This document shows positions 1-5,619 of a DNA stretch of 5,619 nt, in pieces. The position numbers and the translations under genes were made by a program. The number at the start of each line of letters is the position of its first letter. Position 1 is the stretch's first letter. The DNA is from an uncultured Methylococcaceae bacterium (GTDB taxonomy: Bacteria > Pseudomonadota > Gammaproteobacteria > Methylococcales > Methylomonadaceae): the NCBI GenBank assembly GCA_903839795.1, contig CAIMDR010000595.1, positions 1 through 5,619 of the forward strand. Direction: 5' to 3'. The notes beneath the pieces were generated by a model that did no database searches, was not told the origin of the DNA, and saw only the letters and a program-made list of their open reading frames with translations.

Positions 1-28
1 CCGTAATATCTAATAAAATCTCCCCTAA

Positions 29-51
29 CCCCCTCTTTTTCAAAGAGGGGG
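29..51. repeat. Perfect GC-rich hairpin, dispersed-repeat type
   Basis: The arms CCCCCTCTTT (29-38) and AAAGAGGGGG (42-51) are perfect reverse complements around a 3-nt loop. The left flank CTCCCCTAA gives the C-rich double-block look of short intergenic repeats that I recall as common in several bacterial genomes; that is memory of style, not a database hit. It lies beyond the end of the leftward operon, so it could also act as a back-up transcription barrier or RNA-stabilising structure. No T-run follows directly on either strand, so I do not call it a classical terminator. Confidence 0.6.
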
Positions 52-94
52 ACTGAATAAGTACTAACAGCATTGATAGTGAATCGTTTGATTC

Positions 95-129
95 AAAAAA
101 AGTGAATGACGGAGTTGCAATGCCCGTCA
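95..129 (-). terminator. Probable rho-independent terminator of the leftward operon
   Basis: Read on the minus strand, a 6-bp stem (TGACGG at 107-112 pairing with CCGTCA at 124-129, 11-nt loop) is followed after five bases by seven T residues (the A-run at 95-101 on the plus strand). It lies about 35 nt past the stop codon of the membrane-protein gene, a natural place to end the two-gene leftward transcript. The stem is short and the loop large, so strength is uncertain. A second small palindrome, TGAATC/GATTCA (80-95), overlaps the end of the T-run. Confidence 0.5.
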
Positions 130-162
130 CGTTTCAGCTTATATTTTTTGAATAATGAACGA

Positions 163-516
163 CTACTTTTTATCGGTTTTATTTTTCAACTGCTTCATAA
201 AGACATAGCCCGTTAAGGAGCCCCATAACAGCATATAAATGCCATGAATGGTGATTTCAAATCTAAAATCTTCAACTTTTCTAACATAATCCATTATGTC
301 ATCAGCCAAAACCAGCGCCAAAATAAGATAAATGGCATTCTTTAATTTTATTTTATGGGCATAAAACACTCCGATTCCAATGAGGATAAAGCCCGTAAAG
401 AATCTAAGAGCACTATGAGTTAACATTTCCAAGTTCATTAAATCCAACTTAAATGCTGCATCCATAAAATAAAGCAGCATAAGCCCTGCAACGGTGACGA
501 TACCGATCAATTTCAT
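163..516 (-). CDS. Small four-helix membrane protein of unknown function
   Basis: I do not recognise this 117-residue protein. It is strongly hydrophobic, with four likely membrane helices at about residues 3-19, 36-53, 59-72 and 89-107. The basic loop HKIKLKN (54-60) between helices 2 and 3 and the Lys-rich tail (108-117) predict that both ends face the cytoplasm. An acidic patch, ADDIMDY (71-77), sits at the end of helix 3, and a charged stretch (79-87) lies on the periplasmic side before helix 4. There is no signal peptide cleavage site and no cysteine. The ATG is preceded at 5-nt spacing by AAAGGA, which supports this start. The gene begins 13 nt after the Hsp70 stop on the same strand and a terminator-like hairpin follows, so it is probably the last gene of that operon. 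The role is unknown; a membrane partner of the chaperone is only a guess from position. Confidence 0.75.
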   Translation of the reverse strand: MKLIGIVTVAGLMLLYFMDAAFKLDLMNLEMLTHSALRFFTGFILIGIGVFYAHKIKLKNAIYLILALVLADDIMDYVRKVEDFRFEITIHGIYMLLWGSLTGYVFMKQLKNKTDKK

Positions 517-521
517 TAGTA

Positions 522-527
522 TCCTTT
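522..527 (-). promoter_or_regulatory. Ribosome-binding site of the small membrane protein
   Basis: The minus strand reads AAAGGA, five bases before the ATG at 516. It lies in the short gap between the Hsp70 stop and this start, so the small gene has its own translation signal while probably sharing the Hsp70 transcript. Confidence 0.6.
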
Positions 528-529
528 GG

Positions 530-3310
530 TTAATCGTTATTAAGTAATTTTAATCCTGGCGGTAATGCCTCACCAAAGATCTGCTTTTCTTCTTTTTCAT
601 CCAATTCTTTAACTTGCTCAACCATTTCTATCCAAGATGAAGGGGCTTTACTGAGTTTAAGTTTGGCTATGATTTCCAAGCGTACAGCATCATCAATATC
701 CCGTGCCCGATCGCCACTCATGCGGGCAATAAGCGTTGCAGCAAAACCTGCATGCGGTGTTTTTTTCCAATCTTCCGACAAAATCTGACTAAGCCAGTTA
801 CAAACAACATCAGCCGGAATAACATTATGGCTACTTCCATGAAACGGCATTCGCGCTCCGATACGCCCAACGGCCCACCAAGTCTGAGTGGGTTCACTGG
901 CTTTTTGTAAACGTTTTAAAAACCAATCGCCCAATTGTATTTTCTTGTCAACAGGCAACCGTTCCAATACAGCGGCAAGACGCACGATATCATCATAACC
1001 ACGATTTTTGATTTGCTTGGCAACGCCCGGTTGTCTAGCGGCAGCGGGGTTTATAAACTTGGCAATGTCGGCAAAAATTTGTTCCTGCGCAACGGCCGAC
1101 AAACCACCCGCAATGCGCCGCCACAACGTCCACCATTCCGTCCAGTTTTGGGTTTCATTAACAAACTGTATGCCTTGTGGGTACAGCTTCCAGAGTTGTT
1201 CTACCCGCCAGTCATCCAGTGGATAACCAAAACCGGGACGCAAACAAAATCCGGCCAGACTTAGCCAGACTCTTTCGTGATTCTCTGAGCGACGAAGGTA
1301 TTTAGAGCCCTCCAGTAAGGTGCTAAATAATGCCCTTAGCAAAGGCGTTTCCCATTCAGTACGAGCACTCCCCAATTGTTTTTCTAAATCAGCACGTAGA
1401 TTTTTTACGGATTTAGGATCTATCTGCCGGGATTTTGAGCCAAAAATACTGTGTATATTTTCTACCGCTCCCTTAAATTGGGGCGGCAATGCCATGTCCA
1501 GTTGTAATCCCGTCATGCCTTTCTTTCTGATTTGAAATTCAACATTCCAGCGTTGCTCTAAGTTTTCAACAGACACGCACTGAATTTTAAGGGTACCTAC
1601 TTCCGTTTGTGTAACGGCTAACTGAACAATGGCTTCAGCATTAGGTTTGCTTTCATCGACTTCAAAAGCCACTGCCAACGGCGGCAAAGAATGAAACAGT
1701 TCCGTTATTTCAGTGACATCCCCAGGTTTATATTCGGCATCACCGGTCGTTGAGGCCAAGTGAAAACGCACGGGCGTACCTAATCTCAACGCAAATTGTC
1801 GATTTTTTAAGATGACTTCATCGCCTTCTTCACTGCCTCGGGGCAAAATACAAATGCCTTGCTGTTCAATTGAGTTATCGGTATCAACCAGCAAAAAATA
1901 ACTACGCGCCGCGCCGCCGCCAATTTTAAGTTTTTTATCGCGCCTGGCGATGGCGTAACTGACCGCCCCGAAGGCAACGGCCAATTCGGGGTGTTTATTT
2001 TCCAGCAACACCGGCGGTTTGGTGCTCCAAGAATTAAGCAACGTCACCAGTCGTTGAGTAATGGGTTGGCTACGAAACACACCACCGTTAAGTAACAGCG
2101 CATCAGGTACTCTGCCATTACCTTTTAACGCTTCACCGGAAGCGGCTGCGTGCAACTTTAAAAATGCCGCGATATGCTTGCTGATTGCGGGTTCTGCGGC
2201 ATAAGGAAGTCCAAATTCAACCACTCCGCTACGTTTTCTGTCCGGGAGTTCATCCACTGTTGATAAAGGGAAAAATCCATCGAGGGTCAGAGTTCTGACT
2301 TCTTCGCGGGTGAATACCACTGAGCGGGAACTGCCAATTAATTTTGAACCGCCGCCCAGCAAAGTAACGGTGGTCTGCTCCGGTGCATCACCGGCCAGCA
2401 GGCGCTCTTTGGCCAGACGGCATTGCTCAATGAGTTGTGACAAGTCAGCAGCAGACAAGCGTTTTTCACCTTCACTCAGTCTGCTTTCAGCCAAATGAGC
2501 CAAGGCTAGATCAATGTTGTCACCGCCCAACATGAGATGATCACCGACGCCGATACGGGTCAGTTTAGGCTCATGCTCGCCTTGCTCTACTTTAATCAGT
2601 GTTAAATCGGTGGTACCACCACCGACATCACACACCAGCAATAAATGTACATTAGCCAAGGCCTGTTTAAGCGTATCCGTATTGCGCCGTAACCAATCGT
2701 AACAAACGGCCTGGGGCTCTTCGAGCAGTCTAACCTGGGTCAGTCCGGCAACTCTGGCGGCTTCCAGCGTCAGCGAACGAGCAGCTTCATCAAAGGAAGC
2801 GGGGACGGTAATAACAATGTCCTGTTGTTCCAAGGGCGCTTCAGGAAACTTGTGTCCCCATACGGTGCGAATATGCGCCAGGTAACTGGCACTGGCATCA
2901 ATCGGTGAAACTTTGCTAATTTCATCACTGCTACCCCACGGTAAAATTTCGGCGCTGTGATCGACCGAAGGATGTGATAGCCAGCTTTTGGCACTGGTAA
3001 CAAAGCGCCCTTTGGATTTGGCACCTAATAACCGTGCGGCCTCACCAATAACCGGCGCTTCATCTGAAGACAACGCGTCTATGCGGTAACTGGGGAAAGC
3101 AATATCAGCCGCTGACAACTCACCCGGTGCCGGATGATAACGTACCGACGGCAACAACGGCCTGGCCGCGACTTGCCCTGGTGCAATCAACTGTTCAATA
3201 GGTAGCAGTTGTATTTCCTGAGGCGTTTTTTGAGCGTCACTGTAGGCTACAACCGTATGGGTTGTGCCTAAGTCGATACCGATTACATAAAAGGGTGTTT
3301 TATTTTTCAC
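530..3310 (-). CDS. Large Hsp70-family chaperone-like ATPase with extended C-terminal domain
   Basis: Cytoplasmic actin-fold ATPase of the Hsp70 superfamily; no signal peptide or membrane helix is visible. Visible nucleotide-binding elements: phosphate-1 loop GIDLGTTHT (11-19, Asp13; DnaK's Asn after LGTT is His18), candidate catalytic lysine Lys108 in TSAKSWL, ITVPASFDEAAR (167-178, keeping the Pro170 and Arg178 equivalents of the DnaK Pro143/Arg151 relay), LLEEPQA (195-201), phosphate-2 loop CDVGGGTTDL (227-236), GVGDHLMLGGDNID (254-267), and the adenosine motif LLLNGGVF (405-412). A beta-rich region (about 468-600) follows, in the place of the substrate-binding domain, but without the hydrophobic VLLLD-type linker of DnaK. 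Residues about 600-926 form a Trp-rich, helix-rich extension (NWTEWWTLW 722-730, TWWAVGRIGAR 810-820). This looks like the domain I recall as DUF3731, associated with roughly 900-residue Hsp70 homologues. DnaK is near 640 residues, so this is not dnaK, hscA or hscC. Translation starts at GTG: an in-frame stop lies 9 nt upstream and no ATG lies nearby downstream. Clients are unknown. Confidence 0.92.
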   Translation of the reverse strand: MKNKTPFYVIGIDLGTTHTVVAYSDAQKTPQEIQLLPIEQLIAPGQVAARPLLPSVRYHPAPGELSAADIAFPSYRIDALSSDEAPVIGEAARLLGAKSKGRFVTSAKSWLSHPSVDHSAEILPWGSSDEISKVSPIDASASYLAHIRTVWGHKFPEAPLEQQDIVITVPASFDEAARSLTLEAARVAGLTQVRLLEEPQAVCYDWLRRNTDTLKQALANVHLLLVCDVGGGTTDLTLIKVEQGEHEPKLTRIGVGDHLMLGGDNIDLALAHLAESRLSEGEKRLSAADLSQLIEQCRLAKERLLAGDAPEQTTVTLLGGGSKLIGSSRSVVFTREEVRTLTLDGFFPLSTVDELPDRKRSGVVEFGLPYAAEPAISKHIAAFLKLHAAASGEALKGNGRVPDALLLNGGVFRSQPITQRLVTLLNSWSTKPPVLLENKHPELAVAFGAVSYAIARRDKKLKIGGGAARSYFLLVDTDNSIEQQGICILPRGSEEGDEVILKNRQFALRLGTPVRFHLASTTGDAEYKPGDVTEITELFHSLPPLAVAFEVDESKPNAEAIVQLAVTQTEVGTLKIQCVSVENLEQRWNVEFQIRKKGMTGLQLDMALPPQFKGAVENIHSIFGSKSRQIDPKSVKNLRADLEKQLGSARTEWETPLLRALFSTLLEGSKYLRRSENHERVWLSLAGFCLRPGFGYPLDDWRVEQLWKLYPQGIQFVNETQNWTEWWTLWRRIAGGLSAVAQEQIFADIAKFINPAAARQPGVAKQIKNRGYDDIVRLAAVLERLPVDKKIQLGDWFLKRLQKASEPTQTWWAVGRIGARMPFHGSSHNVIPADVVCNWLSQILSEDWKKTPHAGFAATLIARMSGDRARDIDDAVRLEIIAKLKLSKAPSSWIEMVEQVKELDEKEEKQIFGEALPPGLKLLNND

Positions 3311-3323
3311 AATTAGTGTTATG

Positions 3324-3334
3324 TTTATATATTA
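3324..3334 (-). promoter_or_regulatory. Weak candidate -10 region for the Hsp70 operon
   Basis: On the minus strand TAATAT (3329-3334) and the adjoining TATAAA (3324-3329) are -10-like. The best -35-like match is TTTACT, about 15 bp upstream of TAATAT, which is short spacing. If used, the transcript would have only a very short leader, which would fit the lack of a Shine-Dalgarno sequence before the GTG start. The match is poor and the region is AT-rich, so this could be chance. Confidence 0.2.
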
Positions 3335-3553
3335 AGTTCACCACAAAAAAGTAAATGAATAGTAAGTTCATTCGAAAACCTGTCCAGCCATTGGGGTGAT
3401 TGCCATGGCTTGGCTTTTAAATAGTGTAAAGTTTTTTTGAAAACAAGGTCTAATTTTCTTTATGATGCCGGTTAGTTTAAACAGCTTATCGCTTCAAAAA
3501 GGCCAACATAGTCATTGTTTAACAGAAGACTATTTTATATTTTATGGGTGAAC

Positions 3554-3601
3554 TTGATGAGTATTATTGAATTTTTATAAAACGTGCCACAAGATTATAA
3601 T
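3554..3601 (+). promoter_or_regulatory. Candidate sigma-70-type promoter(s) for the multicopper oxidase
   Basis: TTGATG (3554-3559) is separated by 16 bp from TATAAA (3576-3581), a fair match to -35/-10 elements. A perfect TATAAT (3596-3601) lies just downstream but has no good -35 at 17 bp. Either would give a leader of about 130-155 nt containing the dyad at 3640-3660. This is inference from hexamer matching in AT-rich DNA, where chance matches are frequent. Confidence 0.3.
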
Positions 3602-3639
3602 GTTGTTACTCTTTTTTTTATTCAGTAGTCAAATAAGAC

Positions 3640-3660
3640 TTAATCCAACTATTGGGTTAA
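3640..3660. promoter_or_regulatory. 21-bp inverted repeat, candidate operator or leader hairpin
   Basis: The arms TTAATCCAA (3640-3648) and TTGGGTTAA (3652-3660) surround the 3-bp centre CTA and differ from perfect symmetry at one position, which would be a G-U pair in RNA. No T-run follows, so it is not a terminator. It ends 77 nt before the oxidase ATG and abuts a -10-like TAAAAT (3658-3663). A dimeric repressor or activator site is the likeliest reading. It does not resemble the CueR or CopY box as I know them. Confidence 0.4.
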
Positions 3661-3725
3661 AATGACAGGAATAATAATCCTACCGTCTTTTGGTCGGCGT
3701 TTCATTTTTAAATTGTGTGTTTTTC

Positions 3726-3730
3726 TGAGG
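3726..3730 (+). promoter_or_regulatory. Ribosome-binding site of the multicopper oxidase
   Basis: TGAGG lies seven bases before the ATG at 3738. The TGA inside it (3726-3728) is an in-frame stop, and no other start codon falls between it and this ATG, so the start is well fixed. Confidence 0.65.
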
Positions 3731-3737
3731 TCGTTGT

Positions 3738-5498
3738 ATGCGTAAAAAACTTATTACCTTTACCGGGGGGGCAGCACTGCTCCTTATGCATGCCTGGAGC
3801 CAGGCTGCCACTGATTTGCCGCCTTCAGCCAAGGTTGATTTAGGCCCGGTTGAAGAGGTCTGTTCTGAATTTACTGATCCGGAATGGCGTAAAGAACAGA
3901 TGATTGATGGCGTCGCCATACAAGAATCAAAACTCTGTAACCCAGACAATCCGGCTGATATTGCCGCCTTTGTTAAGGGCACCAACGGCGTTTCAATGGA
4001 AACTCTGATGGCAACGCAACTGGCTGCCGACGCTGTTACGATGTCTGACGATACCGACGGTGACGGAGATCCTGATAAAATCATTATCAAACTGGAAGTC
4101 GTTGAGCTTAACGGGCATTCGCCTGATATAAAAGAGCCTATAACTACTTACGATATTTCACCTGGCATACAACCGACTTTTTGGGTTTACGCACCTAAAA
4201 CCCGCGACATGTCAACTAAAAGCCTTTACGAAAGAGAGGCTAATCCCTTGTTGCGCGTACCGTCTCCGGTTATTCGTGTCGAACAGGATGACGTGGTTTG
4301 GATCGTTTTGGAAAACACGCATTATTTACCGCACTCCATTCATTTGCATGGCATAGATCATCCTTTTATGGATATGAGCGGAACCGGTAATGATGGCGTT
4401 GGGCAAACCAGCAACATGGACACCATGCCTGGCCAAAGTAAAACTTACGTTATCAAGCCGCGTCAACCGGGCACCATGTATTACCATTGCCATGTGCAAC
4501 CGCATACCCATATCCCGATGGGCTTGCAGGGTATTTTTGTGGTTGAAGAAAATCGCCCCAACAATTGGCCGCAAACGCTTAATGTCGGTGCAGGGCAAGT
4601 GCGTCATCCTTCGGTTGCTGTGCTTGAAAAATATGCACGGGAATATGATTTGCATTACCAATCGGCCGATAAAGAATTACATGAGCTGGTTGCCAGATCA
4701 GCCAATGATCCGCGTCTGATTGCCAAGCACATGAACACTGAATATGACATCACCGATGCCACTGATGACTATTTTATGCTCAATGGTCGCTCTTTCCCTT
4801 ATACCTTAAGGGAATCGTTGATTCACATGGAAGAAAATCAAAAAGTGAAACTACGTATCTTAAATGGTCATACCGAATCATTTGCGATGCATATTCATGG
4901 ACATAAACCGACTGTCACTCATTATGATGGCGTTGATAATGGCCCTGGTTCTTATATCCAACGGGACGTTCACGGCATGGTTCCGGCCCAACGTCTGGAT
5001 TTGGAATTAAGCGGTGTAGATGATGGTTTAAACAGCTTTGGACAAGGTATCTGGATGTTCCATGACCACGTTGAAAAATCATTTACCACCGATGGACATG
5101 GCGAAGGCGGTGATATTAGTCTGGTTGTCTATAAAGGTTTTGTTGATGACAGAGGTATTCCTTTGGCACACGGCATGAGCTTGGCACCTTATTTTTCCAA
5201 GTCCTTATGGCAAGGAAAATATCCTATCTGGCAAGATTATGACGCGTTTCGCAGTTTGGGCTTGCCTGATCTGAAAGCAGAAGTGACGCCTTCTAAAGTA
5301 GCCGTGCAAACGGTCGTTGAAAAAGCCTCGGATGCCGTATTTGCCAATCAACAAGAAAGCTCATCAGCATTCGAAAAATTGTTTTATGGCTTGGTGATGG
5401 GATTATTGGGCTATACGGTCGTCGTGAAACGTCGTCCGCTTGTGGATTATGCCCTGAAGCTTGTTGAAATTGCGCGTAGCAAACTGCTGAAAAAATAA
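3738..5498 (+). CDS. Exported, membrane-anchored two-domain multicopper oxidase (type C-like)
   Basis: Probable periplasmic copper enzyme coupling oxidation of a substrate (phenolic, metal ion or other; not decidable here) to reduction of O2 to water. A Sec-type signal peptide covers residues 1-23 (likely cleavage after SQA). Residues 24-115 are an extension with Cys42 and Cys67 and an Asp/Gly calcium-loop-like motif (104-113). Cupredoxin domain 1 (about 115-272) has PHSIHLHG (198-205) and HCHVQPHTHIPM (250-261), giving type 1 copper ligands His199, Cys251, His256 and Met261. Cupredoxin domain 2 (about 345-466) has MHIHGH (384-389) and FHDH (441-444), with Asp443 where a type 1 Cys would be and Phe382 where the type 1 His would be. 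The four HxH pairs (202/204, 250/252, 385/387, 442/444) complete a trinuclear centre. A helix at about 548-563 followed by KRR predicts a C-terminal inner-membrane anchor with a cytoplasmic tail. Plain two-domain oxidases are nearer 300-350 residues. It is divergent from the Hsp70 operon and has no partner gene downstream in view. Confidence 0.9.
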   Translation: MRKKLITFTGGAALLLMHAWSQAATDLPPSAKVDLGPVEEVCSEFTDPEWRKEQMIDGVAIQESKLCNPDNPADIAAFVKGTNGVSMETLMATQLAADAVTMSDDTDGDGDPDKIIIKLEVVELNGHSPDIKEPITTYDISPGIQPTFWVYAPKTRDMSTKSLYEREANPLLRVPSPVIRVEQDDVVWIVLENTHYLPHSIHLHGIDHPFMDMSGTGNDGVGQTSNMDTMPGQSKTYVIKPRQPGTMYYHCHVQPHTHIPMGLQGIFVVEENRPNNWPQTLNVGAGQVRHPSVAVLEKYAREYDLHYQSADKELHELVARSANDPRLIAKHMNTEYDITDATDDYFMLNGRSFPYTLRESLIHMEENQKVKLRILNGHTESFAMHIHGHKPTVTHYDGVDNGPGSYIQRDVHGMVPAQRLDLELSGVDDGLNSFGQGIWMFHDHVEKSFTTDGHGEGGDISLVVYKGFVDDRGIPLAHGMSLAPYFSKSLWQGKYPIWQDYDAFRSLGLPDLKAEVTPSKVAVQTVVEKASDAVFANQQESSSAFEKLFYGLVMGLLGYTVVVKRRPLVDYALKLVEIARSKLLKK

Positions 5499-5619
5499 AT
5501 CAGAGAGCATTTCGTCCACGAAAAACACGAAAAACACGAAAATATTGGCATCCTTCATAGAAGCTCAAAAGTAGTTGACACTTTTTTATAACAAAAAATG
5601 CTAATAATCTCTGTAGGTC
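5499..5619. other. Non-coding tail after the multicopper oxidase
   Basis: No gene is visible before the window ends. It contains a 9-bp tandem repeat (5517-5543), a weak A/T-only-looking hairpin AAAAGT/ACTTTT (5567-5585) that could serve as a poor terminator, and an isolated TTGACA (5575-5580) without a well-placed -10. The true 3' end of the oxidase transcript is therefore unclear. Confidence 0.6.
5517..5543. repeat. Three tandem 9-bp units CACGAAAAA
   Basis: The unit CACGAAAAA occurs at 5517-5525 and 5526-5534, followed by CACGAAAAT at 5535-5543. Just upstream TTCGT (5511-5515) pairs with ACGAA (5518-5522) across a 2-nt gap. The array starts 18 nt after the oxidase stop. Short ACGAAAAAC-type strings after genes are something I recall from several proteobacterial genomes, which suggests a dispersed intergenic repeat rather than a gene-specific signal. 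Confidence 0.7.

Larger units (their letters stand above)
3311..3737. other. AT-rich divergent intergenic region with no gene
   Basis: This 427-nt stretch separates the leftward Hsp70 start from the rightward oxidase start and must carry both promoters. I see no convincing reading frame or structural RNA. It contains: an 8-bp direct repeat TAAGTTCA (3333-3340 and 3363-3370); its inverted relative GTGAACTT (3548-3555); an imperfect hairpin AGCCAT/ATGGCT (3386-3410); two related motifs GTTTAAACAG (3475-3484) and GTTTAACAG (3517-3525); promoter-like hexamers at 3554-3601; and a 21-bp dyad (3640-3660). Base composition is clearly more AT-rich than the coding regions. Confidence 0.8.

Noticed and set aside
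935..3024. Several open frames of 62-109 codons inside the Hsp70 gene
   Set aside because: All overlap the intact 926-residue chaperone frame. None shows a plausible start signal or protein-like composition.
3386..3400. Heat-shock (sigma-32-like) -10 box on the minus strand upstream of Hsp70
   Set aside because: The minus strand reads CACCCCAATG, which resembles the CCCCAT core, but no CTTGAA-like -35 lies at the required distance.
3386..3410. Hairpin AGCCAT/ATGGCT as a terminator
   Set aside because: The stem is short and bulged, no gene ends upstream of it on either strand, and the T-stretch after it is only four bases.
3680..4090. Minus-strand open frame of 136 codons overlapping the start of the oxidase
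   Set aside because: It lies opposite the signal peptide and N-terminal region of a well-supported gene, has a Ser-rich low-quality composition and no recognisable domain. It is a shadow frame.
4326..4719. Open frames of about 110 codons on both strands inside the oxidase
   Set aside because: They coincide with the His-rich cupredoxin 1 coding sequence in other frames and lack ribosome-binding sites or domain features.
3738..5498. Copper nitrite reductase (NirK) as an alternative identity for the oxidase
   Set aside because: NirK also has type 1 copper in domain 1, but it lacks the four HxH pairs. Here HCH at 250-252, HIH at 385-387 and HDH at 442-444 indicate a trinuclear centre.
5517..5543. 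CRISPR array
   Set aside because: The units are 9 bp and directly abutting with no spacers.
5567..5608. Terminator hairpin and outward promoter at the right edge
   Set aside because: The AAAAGT/ACTTTT stem is six mostly A-T pairs. The perfect TTGACA at 5575-5580 has no -10 at 16-18 bp; the nearest, TAATAA, is 21 bp away. Neither is strong enough to list as a feature.

Overview
The window has three protein-coding genes and a long AT-rich divergent control region. Protein style, moderate GC and the low-complexity repeats at both ends suggest a Gram-negative proteobacterium. A gammaproteobacterial methanotroph (Methylococcales-like) is my best guess, but it rests on general resemblance and is not proven by anything in the window.

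Layout. At the left edge (1-162) lie a strong dispersed-repeat-type hairpin and a probable intrinsic terminator for the leftward genes. Two leftward genes follow: a 926-residue Hsp70-family ATPase (530-3310) and, 13 nt after its stop, an unrecognised 117-residue four-helix membrane protein (163-516). The tight spacing and the membrane gene's own ribosome-binding site indicate a two-gene operon. A 427-nt gene-free region (3311-3737) separates this operon from a rightward multicopper oxidase (3738-5498, 586 residues). After it comes a short tail with three 9-bp tandem repeats (5499-5619).

Functions. The Hsp70 has an intact nucleotide-binding domain. It lacks the usual DnaK linker and lid, and instead carries about 320 extra C-terminal residues rich in Trp and helix-forming sequence. 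The multicopper oxidase is exported and has two recognisable cupredoxin domains. All four HxH motifs of a trinuclear copper centre are present, but a type 1 (blue) copper site occurs only in the N-terminal cupredoxin domain, the 'type C' two-domain arrangement. It is unusually long, with an N-terminal extension carrying a calcium-loop-like Asp/Gly motif and a C-terminal membrane anchor.

Nothing in the sequence ties the chaperone operon functionally to the oxidase. They share only the divergent intergenic region, which contains a near-perfect 21-bp dyad upstream of the oxidase and short repeated motifs facing both genes. I see no mobile-element gene, CRISPR array, tRNA or rRNA.
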